Shown here: piece by piece, positions 34,766 to 45,200 of the stretch
How the letters are laid out: each line of letters starts with the position of its first letter
Numbering within the stretch: position 1 is the stretch's first letter
From: a bacterium
Lineage (GTDB): Bacteria; Myxococcota_A; Bradymonadia; UBA7976; UBA1532
DNA length: 46,853 bases
NCBI GenBank assembly: GCA_030426945.1
Contig: JAUHXL010000005.1
Location: forward strand, 1-46,853
Direction of reading: 5' to 3'
Program-made: the position numbers and the translations under genes
The notes under the pieces: generated by a model
Told to the model about the DNA's origin: nothing
The model's database searches: none
Seen by the model: only the letters and a program-made list of their open reading frames with translations

Positions 34766-36469
34766 TCACTCGGCGTTCGCGGACTCGAGGGCGGCCAACC
34801 TGCGCTGCAGCGCTTCGACCTGCGCGCGGAGCAGCGCGACCTCGTCGCGCTCATCAGCGAGCCAGTCGCCGCTGTCGAGGTCGAACCAGCCGTGATCGAC
34901 GGACGGGAGCTCGGTCCGAACCTGCCCGCCCAACTCCACGGCTCGGCGCTCAATCGCCTGAGCCAGCGCACGCCGGGGCGACGGATCTCCGTGGGTGACG
35001 AAGACGGTCTTGGCGATGGGCGTCGGCGCCATCGCGTCCGGCAGCGTGCCGAAGAGCCAGTCGAGCAGCCCTGCTTGGTCGGCGTGCGCCGAGTAGCCAC
35101 TCAGGATCCCGATGTGCAACTGGACGTCGCTCAGCGGGACCGCGTCGCCCATCACGTCCAACGACCCCTCCTGCCGCGCGCGATCCTCTCGACCAAGACT
35201 GGCCAGACACTGCAGCCGGCCAGCCAGCGAGGCCGGGGACGCGTAGCCGGTGAGCAGCAGCGTCGCCTTGGGGTCGTCCAGCAGTGCACGAAGGTAGAAC
35301 TGCACCGGCCCGCCGTCGCACATGCCGCCGCCCGTGACGACGATGCTGGGTCCATCCGGCACGCTGCGTTCCTCGGGGCAGGTCCAGATCCGTCGCCAAT
35401 TCGCGAGGACACCCGGCCGCGGCTCGGTCGGGACATGGTCCGCGCGCAGCATCTCGCGAAGGGCGTCGAGGACAATCGCCTCGTCCTCGGCCACGTCGCG
35501 CCGAAGCCCGAGCGTGTCGAACAGCGCCTTCGCCAGCCAGGCAAGCCGCACCTTACCCGACCGATGAGTCACGGTCCGCCCCAACGCCGCGGCGTAGACG
35601 CGACTCACGTTCATCGCCATCGGCCCATCGAGAATGACCGGCACGCCGCTGTACGTGTCGGGGTGCTGCGCGAACAACAGGTGCAAGTCGAAGAGCAGGT
35701 CCTGCGTCCTTCCGACCGCGAAGGCGGGCATGATCACGGGTCCGCGGCGCTCGCCGAGCGCGGTGGTCAGCGCCTCGTGCAGCCTCTCCAACCGCCGGGC
35801 CTGGTCCCGCTGCTCGGGGGCACGAACGGTGCCGCCGTAGGTGGACTCCACCACGGCGTAGTCGGTGAGCGCGGGGCCCATGCGAAACCGCATGAGCGGC
35901 GCGTGCTCGTTGCTCTCGGCGTTGTCGCCCAGGTCGCCCGAGAAGGTGATCGACCGCTGAGCGCTCACCTCACCCGGCCGGGGACGTGGCCCCGAGATGA
36001 CGGTCACGGCCGTGGCACCGAGGATGTGGCCCGTGCGGTAGAAACGGAGCCAGAGGTTCGTTCCGACGGGACAGAACTGGCCGAAGACGGCGTTCCCCGG
36101 CTCGTGCCACTTGATGCGGTCGACGTGCTTGCGCGTGTACGACGCGCCCTCGTAGCGCGCCGCGTCTCGCAGCACAGTCTTCGCGAGGGCGATGGTCTCC
36201 TTCGTCGCGAAGACCGTTCCGCCGAAGCCCTCCCGATAGAGTCGGGGGATGAGGCCGCAGTGGTCGAGGTGGGCGTGGGTGAGCACGACGAAGTCCAGCG
36301 TGCTCGGGTCGAAGGGCAGCGGACCCTGGTTGCGCTCACTGGCCAGGCGGTCGCCCTGACGCATGCCGCAGTCGACGAGAAAGTGATGACCCGCGACCGG
36401 ATCGTACAGCTCGTAGCAGCTGCCCGTCACTCGATCGAGGGGGTCGTGGAATCGAAGCCTCAGGCCCAT
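34766..36469 (-). CDS. beta-CASP metallo-beta-lactamase nuclease (RNA-specificity type)
   Basis: The 567-residue protein has the metallo-beta-lactamase zinc motif HAHLDHCG (H65, H67, D69, H70), then TGHILGA and FSGDLGD for further metal ligands. The beta-CASP insert includes VIMPAFAVGRTQDLL and IVVTGGGMCDGG. The post-CASP region has GYSAHADQAGLLDWL and VFVTHGDP, typical of RNA-processing enzymes such as CPSF73/RNase J relatives. The last 30 residues form a coiled coil (LLRAQVEALQRRLAAL). The ATG at 36469 has GGAGGTGA 5 bases upstream; longer extensions overlap the divergent gene. It is divergent, across about 170 bases, from the RNA-polymerase-like gene and helicase, and is the natural third member of that module. 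RNA or DNA cleavage is likely; target unknown. Confidence 0.9.
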   Translation of the reverse strand: MGLRLRFHDPLDRVTGSCYELYDPVAGHHFLVDCGMRQGDRLASERNQGPLPFDPSTLDFVVLTHAHLDHCGLIPRLYREGFGGTVFATKETIALAKTVLRDAARYEGASYTRKHVDRIKWHEPGNAVFGQFCPVGTNLWLRFYRTGHILGATAVTVISGPRPRPGEVSAQRSITFSGDLGDNAESNEHAPLMRFRMGPALTDYAVVESTYGGTVRAPEQRDQARRLERLHEALTTALGERRGPVIMPAFAVGRTQDLLFDLHLLFAQHPDTYSGVPVILDGPMAMNVSRVYAAALGRTVTHRSGKVRLAWLAKALFDTLGLRRDVAEDEAIVLDALREMLRADHVPTEPRPGVLANWRRIWTCPEERSVPDGPSIVVTGGGMCDGGPVQFYLRALLDDPKATLLLTGYASPASLAGRLQCLASLGREDRARQEGSLDVMGDAVPLSDVQLHIGILSGYSAHADQAGLLDWLFGTLPDAMAPTPIAKTVFVTHGDPSPRRALAQAIERRAVELGGQVRTELPSVDHGWFDLDSGDWLADERDEVALLRAQVEALQRRLAALESANAE

Positions 36470-36592
36470 GATGTCACCTCCTGTCCGCAAGACGCCCGCT
36501 ACGACCAGAACCGGACAGGGCCGGCGGATTCGAGGAGGCGAGACACCCCGAGCCAGCCTGTACCGGGGGCAGCCGCCGGTCAATGGCGGCCG

Positions 36593-36621
36593 TTGCAGGC
36601 CAAACACTGCTCTTTTATAGT
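36593..36621 (+). promoter_or_regulatory. probable sigma70-type promoter of the RNAP-like gene
   Basis: TTGCAG at 36593-36598 and TATAGT at 36616-36621 are separated by exactly 17 bases. The -10 box matches the consensus at five of six positions; the -35 box only at three. The AT-rich TTTTATAG is conspicuous in this GC-rich DNA and lies 20-30 bases before the start codon, so the leader would be very short. Confidence 0.5.
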
Positions 36622-36641
36622 CGACCCTCCGCGGGCGCCGG

Positions 36642-39600
36642 GTGGAGCGGATGGGGTCAGAGCAGGGGTCGACGCCGAACACTCTCGTCAACGTCGTCCG
36701 TGGTCTGCTGGGCGTGCTGGCGACCGCCGGGCGGGCCGAGACGGCGGCGAGCTTCGAGGCCGAGTTCACCGCACGGGGTTGGACCGACCTCACGCAGGCG
36801 GACGTCGCGCGGCTGACGGCCTGCATCGCCGATCCGGCGGCTCCGGGTCCGCCGAGAGCCACGACCGACTCAGGCAGCGCGACGGTGTCGGTCGACGAGG
36901 CAGCGCAACCCGCGGCCTGGTCGCCCGCACGGGACTTCGGCGCCTTCATCGACGCGATCCCGCGCGGGTCGGCGCTGGTCGAGGGCCTCGACGAGCTGGC
37001 AGGCACCCATGCGGGGACCGACCCCTTCCAGGCAGCGGCGCGCATCTTCGTGCGCTGCCTCGGCTTCGACGCGGCCCACCTCGACGAGACGTCGCGACTG
37101 GGCAACCAGCGATCGATTCGGCGCCTTCGACGCGTCGCCGAGCACGGGGAGTTCGTCGTGTCGCTCTCCGAGACCGACTATGCGGGCCCTCACCCGCGCA
37201 CCCAGACCAGCGTGTTCCAGCTTCATCCGTACGGGGTGGTCATCTGGGTCGCGGCGCGACATGGCAAGGTGCGCTTCGTCTATCGCGACGTCCGAACGGG
37301 CTCGTTGAGGATGCGGACGTTGGTGGGGGATCGGTACGGCCGCGAGCCGCACGACAACCTCGTCGTATGGGCGATGCGCCTCGCCGACATGGTGCCCCAC
37401 ATCGACGACGATCCCGCCCGGCTGCTGGCTCGGGTGGACGAAGCGCTCTCGCTCGAAGCGAGTAGAATCTGCGCGCGGCACGCTTCGGTCGCGCTCGACG
37501 CAGATGCGTCGCCGCCGGGCATCGCCTGGGAGGACGCGGCGCGGCGCGGCTACGACGCGTTCCTGCAGCGCGGCGAGCAGCGGGCTGACCGCGGGCGGCC
37601 CTGGTTCTGGGGCCTCGAGAGGGTGCTGCGCGACCGCTTCCCCCTGCCGGTGAGCGAAGGACGCCACTGGCTGATGCTCGTCGGCTACGACGTGACGTCG
37701 TCGTCCGCCGACGACACGGACGCGATCGCCGTCCGAATGCGCCTGCGGCTCCAGCGGGACGACGAGACGGCCGATGACCTGACGCTCGACGCCTTGGTGC
37801 CGACGGTCGACGCGCAGGGCCGCATCCGCTCGAGGGACGACTGGTTCGTGCTCGTTCCCCGAGCACAGCGCGGTGGGCGGCTGCTCAGCGGGATCGTGCG
37901 CGGCAGCGCGGAGGACGCCGAGGAAGCGGTGGACCTGCTCGCCGAGCCGCTGATCACCGGTGCTCCGCCGTCGGATGGCCACGACGAGGGCGACGCGAGC
38001 GTCGCCCTCGACGATGATCGACTTGCCGGGCCCAGCGGCGACGATCTGACCGACGACGCGGCGGACGCGCCCGACGACGAGGAGACCCCGCCCGAGACGA
38101 CCCGCGAGGAGCTGCAGTTCGAGGGTGCCGATCACTGCACGCTGTTCGAGGTCGCGGCCGCCCGAAAGCTGGGCGCGCTCGCGCTGCGCCTCTGGAGGGC
38201 CGAGCCCAGCGTCGAGGGCGTCGAGTTGGCGTGGGCGGGCCTGACGGACGCGCGGGGGCGCTTCGAGTTGCTCTCGGTGCGCTACCTGAAGGCGGTGCTG
38301 GAGCCTGCCGGGGCTGGCCCGCCCCCCCTCTCGACCATCACGTCTGCCGAAGACGACCTGGCGGCGGTGCCTCCGAGCTGGGCCTGCCCCGATCTGTCCG
38401 CGGCCCTGCCCGTTGGCCGGTGGTACCCCGTCGCCGGTGCGCGCTTGAACCCGGCGGGCGGCTTGGCGGTTCCGCGCCTCGTCGACGGAGCGACTCGCTG
38501 GACACTGGCGATCACGGACGAGCCCGCCACCACCGCTAACCCCCGGCTGATCGGCGACGAACCCAGCCGTCCGGAGGATTGGATCGCGAAGCCCCTCGCT
38601 CCCTGGGCGCACCTACGGCCGGGCCAGCTCGAGTCCGCCGCGGTGCTCGCGCAGCTGCCGGTCCGGCGGTGTACGCTGGACGTCCTGGTGACACGGGGCG
38701 ACCACGCCGTCCTACGGCTGAACGACTCGGCCTTCGCGCGTCATGTGCCCCCCGCGGCGCCACAGACGCTCCGCGTGGGCCTGCCTGCGTTCACCGACGA
38801 GGAACCGTCGCTGCACGTCGCGCCGGGCGAGCGCGTGGAACCCGGTGCGGTGTGGCTGAGCTGCCCGCGGCGCGCGTGGCAAGGGGGCGCTGCGTCGCCC
38901 TGGGACGTGGAGTCTCGCCATGGGCCCCGTCGCCTGACCACCCACCGCCTCTACGAACAGACCATCATCGGCGAGGACGAGGAAGAGGAAGAGGAAGAGG
39001 AAGACGAAGATTGGACCGACTGGATGTGGACCACCAGGCACCTGGCCTGGCGTGTCCCTCCACACCTCGCGGGCGTCGTGACGGCCGCTCGTCTGGACGT
39101 GCACACCGATTCGTATGGCGTGCGCCTGCAGTGGACCGCCGAGTTGACGGTTCAGCCGACCAAAGGGTCGACGACGGCCTGGGCGTGGCTGCCCGACGGT
39201 CAGGTGGTGCCGATGGAGCGCTTGTGCGAGGCGGACGCGCCGATGGCCGCAACGGGCGAAGTCGACGCGTTGCTCACGCTCGACGAGGGATCGCTGGACG
39301 ATGGAGACGACCAAGTCGCATGGCGGGACGGCTGCACGGGTGAATTGCTGGACGGTGCTCGGGCTCGAGCCCTGGACGTCAGCATCGGCACGCAGGGGAC
39401 GCCGCCCTTCACGGGCGCCGACCCCTGGTTGAGGGTCCGGCTGCGCGATGGAGAGGGTATCCCCTCGAGTCGGGACTCTGCCGGCCTCTCTGCGCTCGAC
39501 CGGTTGATGTGGTCCATCGTCGACCCGACCGGTGGCGCCCGACTCGACGCACACGAGCGCGCGTGGAGTGGTGGCGCCCCCGCCTACTGGAGCGCGCTGT

Positions 39601-42260
39601 GCCGGGTCCTGGACGCAGCCCGAGTGCCCGTGCCGTCTCTGGACCCCCCGGGCGGCGTCGCCCCGCGTGCCCGACTCGAGTTCGTCCCCCTGCGCATCGA
39701 TGCCACGATCGCGAGCGGCCGCAAACGCCGCGGCGACATGCTGGACGACGGCTTCGAGTCGGCGAGGACGTGGTCCTGTACCTGCGGCGCGGTCGAGGGC
39801 GCGCACCGCGCCCACGAGGGCTGTGCCTCATGCGGCGACGACTGTAGACCCTCGACCCGGCCCCTGACGACGCGGCCGGTGATGAGCCTGCCCGAACCCG
39901 TGGTACATCCCTGGCGCGCCGCTGCGACCGCCGCCCTGTTGGGTCTGACCGGCGATGAACTGCGGATCACCTGCATCCACTCAGGTGGGCGGGTGGTGGC
40001 CGACGCCGTTCGTCGCGCCTGGCCGACGCCCTTCGCGGCGGTCGAGGCTCGCCTACGCGAGGATCTGCCGAAGAGCGTTCGTCGGTCGCTCGGTCGAGGC
40101 GTCGATGACCTGCGGTGTCTGCTCGAAGCGGGCACCGACCGTCACGATCTCGTGCTCCGCTGGCTGCCGCGATTGCCCTCGTACCTTCACCCGGCTGGCC
40201 TTCCGCAGGGGGCCCCCGGCCTCGTCACGTCGCCCTTGACCAAGGCCTACCAACGCGTCGCGCGCGCCGGCCGCCGCATGGCCAGCTTTCGTGAACAGGG
40301 CTCACAACTGCTGCTGGCGACCGCGCGGTTTCACTATGTACAGGCGGTGGAGGCGCTCTTCGGCGATCCAGCCATGCGGGCATCACCGGGCGAGCCGGGC
40401 AGCCTCGCCACGTTGTTGCTCCGACTCTGGCCGCTGAGCAGGGCCGCCCGGTTGCGTAGCAGTCTGCCCGACATGGCGCTGGTGCGGGGTGGCATCACCT
40501 CCTGCCCGCGCGACCACGTGCGCCTCGACCCGGTGCCAGTGGACCCGGACGCGAGAGCGGAGACGACGCCGGAGGTGGAGCGGACAGCGGTTCGCCACCC
40601 GTCGTGGAGAGCCGATGACGAAGCCGCGCATGGAGTGCCCGCCGCTTCCCACCAGCTCCCGTCCGAGGGCGCTCCCGCGCGGCACCCCATCGGGCGACTC
40701 CGGGCCTTCGGCCTACAACCTTCGACCGTCACGCTCCTGCGAGCGTGCGGCATCACCGATGTCTCCGACCTCAGCTGGATTCGAAAGGCTCGGCTTCGGC
40801 AAGTGTCATCGCTTGACGACCGGACGGCGAAGCGGGTCATCCTGGCCCGCAATCGGTACCTCGAGAGCCGGGGCCTCACCCCAGGTACGGTGCGAGAGGC
40901 TGCGAATGAGGCTCGCCCGCCCGCGCGTGGTGGCGGGACGGACATCCTCGACTGCCCCCTCTCTCGGGCGCGTGTGGGAGATCCGCGGGGACTGCGCTTC
41001 GTGCTCAACTCCCTGCCCCGGTCAGTTCGACGCTGGGCTCGTTGGCGGGGGCTCGTGACCATCGGTGACCTCGCGAGCCAGTCTCAATCCGCCATGGTTC
41101 ACGAGGGCGTCCCGGAGCGTCACGTTGCCGAAGCCCGGCTTCGCCTCGGGGCGCTCCCTGCGTGGGAGGGAATTACGGGCGACGCCGCTCCGGACACGGT
41201 CCTCGAGCGGCGCCTACGAAGGGAGCGGCCCGATCTGCGCGCCGTCGTCGTGCGCGCCGCAGGCGAGTGGCTGAACCAGCCGTGCATCACCAACAGCAAC
41301 CGCAGCGACTTGGCCGAGTCATTGACCTGGGCCGAGCGGGCCGCCACAGACCTCTTCTGGAAGCACGTAGGGGTGCCCCTCACGATCATCCTCGGGCGCC
41401 TCACCTGGACGACGGCGTTCGATGCGGACGCACCCAACGCCCCGTCAGCGGCCACCTTGCTCGAGGTGAACGAGCGAGCCGAGCCGCTCGACGGTGGGTT
41501 CGACGTCGGGCGCCGCTGTGCCAACGCGCTGCTCGCCCGGATCGATGCGCCGGCGGCGCTCGTCCAGGCGCTGACCGCCCGCAAGCCCACCTGGCTGGCG
41601 CATGAGCCGCAGAAGGCCTACGCCGTGGTCGCGCCGCTGGTTCGGCGCGCCTTTCCGGGGTCGGAACCATGGCGTGCCTTGGGCCGCTCGCTGTTGACCC
41701 GAATCCTGGGCGGATGGTGGCGCGTGGGCGCAGGAGACGGGGGGGACGGCCGCCGATGGCGCTGGTCCGCCGCGGAGACGGTCCCTGGTGGTCGTCGAGC
41801 GCTGCCACCGCTGTCGAGTGACGCCTGGCTGATGTGGCCAGGGGCCGCCGCCATCCTGCGTCCCGTTCACTTCTTCGCGTTCGGGGGAATCTGGACGCCG
41901 AGCGTTCGAGCGTTGGCTCGGCTGCCGGTCGCATCGCTCGACACGTGGAGTGTCGAAGTTGACGTGCCTGCGGACGCCGAAACGGGGGCGACGTCTTCAC
42001 CCAACGTCGGCGCTCACGCTGACGCCGCCGACCGCCCGCCACATGACACCGACGCCGACACGATGCTGCCTCCGGTGAATGCAGAAACTGACGTCGCCGC
42101 CGTCGCCCCACTGCCCAGCCCTGGCGCGACGATCGCGCAGTCGGCGGCCGAGGCGGACCCGGCGCCGCCGCCGGCGACCGGCGTGCGGCTGCTGTCCGGC
42201 ACGCTCGCGAGATGGATGGCGGCCCACAGCACGCCCGACGATGGGGGGCCCGCAACGTGA
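36642..42260 (+). CDS. giant protein with RNA polymerase beta-prime-clamp-like and alpha-CTD-like regions
   Basis: I know no named family for this 1872-residue protein. Residues 1-1000 are unassigned, with an acidic run (EDEEEEEEEEDEDW) near 780. From about 1014, FVPLRIDATI resembles the RpoC start FDELRIGLAT. Cysteines 1046, 1048, 1061 and 1064 have the same spacing as E. coli RpoC 70, 72, 85 and 88, and the next 27 residues align without a gap to P..H.W. Residues 1171-1290 resemble RpoC up to the RFR..L..KRVD segment. Segments at about 1350-1410 and 1450-1510 look like alpha-CTD helix-hairpin-helix domains. No NADFDGD motif is present, so it is not a polymerase. Start is the GTG at 36642 or the ATG at 36651. 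Its stop overlaps the helicase start by GTGA. A scaffold or polymerase mimic is inferred. Confidence 0.85.
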   Translation: MERMGSEQGSTPNTLVNVVRGLLGVLATAGRAETAASFEAEFTARGWTDLTQADVARLTACIADPAAPGPPRATTDSGSATVSVDEAAQPAAWSPARDFGAFIDAIPRGSALVEGLDELAGTHAGTDPFQAAARIFVRCLGFDAAHLDETSRLGNQRSIRRLRRVAEHGEFVVSLSETDYAGPHPRTQTSVFQLHPYGVVIWVAARHGKVRFVYRDVRTGSLRMRTLVGDRYGREPHDNLVVWAMRLADMVPHIDDDPARLLARVDEALSLEASRICARHASVALDADASPPGIAWEDAARRGYDAFLQRGEQRADRGRPWFWGLERVLRDRFPLPVSEGRHWLMLVGYDVTSSSADDTDAIAVRMRLRLQRDDETADDLTLDALVPTVDAQGRIRSRDDWFVLVPRAQRGGRLLSGIVRGSAEDAEEAVDLLAEPLITGAPPSDGHDEGDASVALDDDRLAGPSGDDLTDDAADAPDDEETPPETTREELQFEGADHCTLFEVAAARKLGALALRLWRAEPSVEGVELAWAGLTDARGRFELLSVRYLKAVLEPAGAGPPPLSTITSAEDDLAAVPPSWACPDLSAALPVGRWYPVAGARLNPAGGLAVPRLVDGATRWTLAITDEPATTANPRLIGDEPSRPEDWIAKPLAPWAHLRPGQLESAAVLAQLPVRRCTLDVLVTRGDHAVLRLNDSAFARHVPPAAPQTLRVGLPAFTDEEPSLHVAPGERVEPGAVWLSCPRRAWQGGAASPWDVESRHGPRRLTTHRLYEQTIIGEDEEEEEEEEDEDWTDWMWTTRHLAWRVPPHLAGVVTAARLDVHTDSYGVRLQWTAELTVQPTKGSTTAWAWLPDGQVVPMERLCEADAPMAATGEVDALLTLDEGSLDDGDDQVAWRDGCTGELLDGARARALDVSIGTQGTPPFTGADPWLRVRLRDGEGIPSSRDSAGLSALDRLMWSIVDPTGGARLDAHERAWSGGAPAYWSALCRVLDAARVPVPSLDPPGGVAPRARLEFVPLRIDATIASGRKRRGDMLDDGFESARTWSCTCGAVEGAHRAHEGCASCGDDCRPSTRPLTTRPVMSLPEPVVHPWRAAATAALLGLTGDELRITCIHSGGRVVADAVRRAWPTPFAAVEARLREDLPKSVRRSLGRGVDDLRCLLEAGTDRHDLVLRWLPRLPSYLHPAGLPQGAPGLVTSPLTKAYQRVARAGRRMASFREQGSQLLLATARFHYVQAVEALFGDPAMRASPGEPGSLATLLLRLWPLSRAARLRSSLPDMALVRGGITSCPRDHVRLDPVPVDPDARAETTPEVERTAVRHPSWRADDEAAHGVPAASHQLPSEGAPARHPIGRLRAFGLQPSTVTLLRACGITDVSDLSWIRKARLRQVSSLDDRTAKRVILARNRYLESRGLTPGTVREAANEARPPARGGGTDILDCPLSRARVGDPRGLRFVLNSLPRSVRRWARWRGLVTIGDLASQSQSAMVHEGVPERHVAEARLRLGALPAWEGITGDAAPDTVLERRLRRERPDLRAVVVRAAGEWLNQPCITNSNRSDLAESLTWAERAATDLFWKHVGVPLTIILGRLTWTTAFDADAPNAPSAATLLEVNERAEPLDGGFDVGRRCANALLARIDAPAALVQALTARKPTWLAHEPQKAYAVVAPLVRRAFPGSEPWRALGRSLLTRILGGWWRVGAGDGGDGRRWRWSAAETVPGGRRALPPLSSDAWLMWPGAAAILRPVHFFAFGGIWTPSVRALARLPVASLDTWSVEVDVPADAETGATSSPNVGAHADAADRPPHDTDADTMLPPVNAETDVAAVAPLPSPGATIAQSAAEADPAPPPATGVRLLSGTLARWMAAHSTPDDGGPAT

Positions 42261-45200
42261 GAGCCTACGTCAGCTGCGGCGAGCTGCGCGCGGAGCATCT
42301 CGCGTTGTTCGAAGACCAGGCGCCGGCAATCGACCTGATGCTCGCGGCCCCCGGCCTGCTCGAACGCCCCCCGGCCGCGCACGCCGAGGTCGCGCGCGCG
42401 CCCGGCCTGCCGCTCAGCGTCGCGAAGGGCCACGGGTTTCTGTCGGCGCTGCTCGACGCGTTCTCGGTCGACCTGGATCGATTGCCCCAGACCGCCGCGT
42501 GGGAGCGGCGGATCGCGCGGTGGATCGACACCATCGACCGAGGGGGTGCTCGGTTCTGGTTCCGTCGGGACCAGCCCGCGCACACCCGCCTCGTATGCCT
42601 GGCCGGCGCCAGCGTGGTGACCGCGAGCCCATTGGTGGCGGACCTCTGGGCCAGCGCCGATCCGGACGGTGACTTGCGGCTCGAGGTGACCGGCGCCGAG
42701 CACGACCGGATCAGGGCGTGGTTCGAGCGCGTCCGTGACCGGGCGCAGGACGTGACGCCGCAGGTTCGCGCCGCCCTCGCGGCCTGCTGGGCCGGGGACT
42801 TCGCCGATCCCGAGGACGTCTACTATCGGGTGGTCGCGTCGTACTTCCGGGCAACGCTCGACGGATTGGACGCCGAAGCCGACGACAACCCCATGCGCGC
42901 CGTGCTCACCGAGTTCCAGGACGACGCGTACCAGCACGCTAAGAGCATCCTGCGCCGCTACGGAGGCGTCGTGCTCGCCGACGTCGTGGGCCTGGGCAAG
43001 ACCTACATCGCGGTCGCGCTGTTGTCCTACCTGCAGCGCTCGACGGGATCTCACGCGCTGGTGCTGGCCCCACCGGCGATCTGCCGCGCCTGGGACGATC
43101 TGGCGGCCGAACACCGCATCGAGCTGGTGACGTTGTCGACCGGCAAGCTCGAGGACCTGGATCGGTATGCCGACCGCGAGGTCGTCGTGATCGACGAGTC
43201 CCACAACTTCCGGAACATGGACACCCGCCGCTACGAGCGCATCTCGGCGTGGCTGCGACCGCACGGCGATGCCGCGGAGCGCCGGGTCCTCCTGCTCTCG
43301 GCCACCCCCCAGAACACGAGGCCCTCGGACCTGTTGGCGCAGCTCCACATGTTCCCGGATGTGTACAGCCCGCTGCCGCACCGGGGTGAATCGCTGCAGG
43401 CGTTCTTTCGCGAGGTCGAGCAGGGCCGCGCCGACGCGACGTCTCTGCTTCAGCACGTCGTGGTGAGACGGACCCGCAGCTTCATCCGGACGGCCTACCC
43501 CGAGGCCAAGGTGCGGCTACGGCAGGACGATGGCCAGCTCGCCTGGGTCCCGCTCCGATTTCCGCGACGGCTTTGCGGGGAAGAGCAAGCGCTCCGGTAC
43601 CGGATCGACGAGGCCTATGCCGGCGACCTGTACGCACGGCTGCTGCGCACCCTCGCCCAAATGCGCTACCCGCTGCACGGTCTCGGTTTCTATGTGCTGG
43701 AGACTGCCCGGGACGACCGACGCCTGAGGAACCTCTCCCGGAGCGGAAAGGGACTTCGCGGGCTGTACAAGGTGCTCCTGCTCAAGCGTCTCGAGTCGAG
43801 TGTTCATGCGTTTCGGCTTACCGCCGGGCGCCTGCGAGACCGGCTCGAGCAGGGGCTCCGTCAGCTGAGCGATGGTGTGGTTCGTATCCGCGTGGGCCGC
43901 GGTGGCACGGACGACGACGACACCGACGACACGCTGCTCGACGACGGGCCGATCGACGTGCCCGCGGCCCTCTTCGAACGCCGGGCGTTGCGTCGCGATT
44001 TGATCTATGACCGCGGCCTCATCACCGACCTCCTCGAGTCCATCGCCGACTTGACCCCCGACCGAGACTCGAAGCTCCAACGCCTCCGCGCGTGGTTCGT
44101 TGCGCGCCCACCGCAGCGCCATCGCACCGTGGTGTTCACGCAGTTCGCCGACACCGCCAGGTGGCTGTTCGATCAGCTCGGCGCCGAATACGGTCGCGCT
44201 CGAGTCGTCACGGGCGGCACGTCGGGGACGCTCGGCATCATTCGTCGGTTCGCTCCACGAGGCAATCACGCCGTGACGGAGCCGGCCGACCAGATCGACC
44301 TGCTGATCTCGACGGACACCCTGAGCGAGGGCGTGAACCTGCAGGACGCCGACACGCTGATCAACTACGACATCCACTGGAATCCGGTTCGCCTGATTCA
44401 GCGAGCCGGCCGCATCGACCGAATTGGCAGCCCGAACGACGAGATTCAGATCGCGAGCTTTCTGCCCGAGACGAAGCTGGAGGCCGCGCTGGGTCTCGAG
44501 GCGGTCGTGCGCTCGCGCATCGCCGACTTCACGTCGGTCTTCGGCGAAGACGGCGCGTTCCTGCCGGCGGGCGAGCAGCTGGACGAGGGCGATGTGGTCA
44601 GCGCCTATGCGGGCCGCGCGCTGGCCGACGCGGACGAGGGCGACGCGATGGACGGCCTCAGCCGCCACGCTCAGCGCGTGCTGCACCTCAGGCGGCGAAG
44701 GCCAGACCGGTTCGACCACATCATGGCTCTGCGTCCAGGCGTCCGGGCGCTCAGCGCCGGTGGCGGTGTGCCGGACGTCGCCGCAACACGCCTGGGCTGG
44801 TACTGGCGCTTCTGGGGACGGCCGATCGTCACCGGCGCCCTGGAGCCGGTCGACGACGTCGACGGGATGGAGCTGCTGTGGCGGCATGCCCAGGCGGGCG
44901 CCCCGACGTCACCCGCCGACGCATTGGTCCGTGAGAGGGTCCGGAGCATGGCGGCGGAGGGGATGCGCAACTTCGAGCCCGACGCGCTGGCTTTCCGCGC
45001 CCGCAAGGAGCGACCTCGGCTCGAGCCGATCGAGGAGTGGGTACGCGAGCGCCTCGATGCCTATTCCGCCCGCTGCGTCCAGACGCGACGGCCGTTGATC
45101 GACCAGATGATCGCCTGGGTACTCGCGGGCCAGCACAAGCCGGTGCTCGTCGGCCGCGGTCGTCAGTGGCGCAAGGAGCAGCTTTCTGGCGAGGCGGTCT

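Noticed and set aside
36642-42260. A functional RNA polymerase beta-prime subunit
   Set aside because: The NADFDGD catalytic motif, bridge helix and trigger loop are not visible, and the N-terminal 1000 residues do not resemble RpoB or RpoC.
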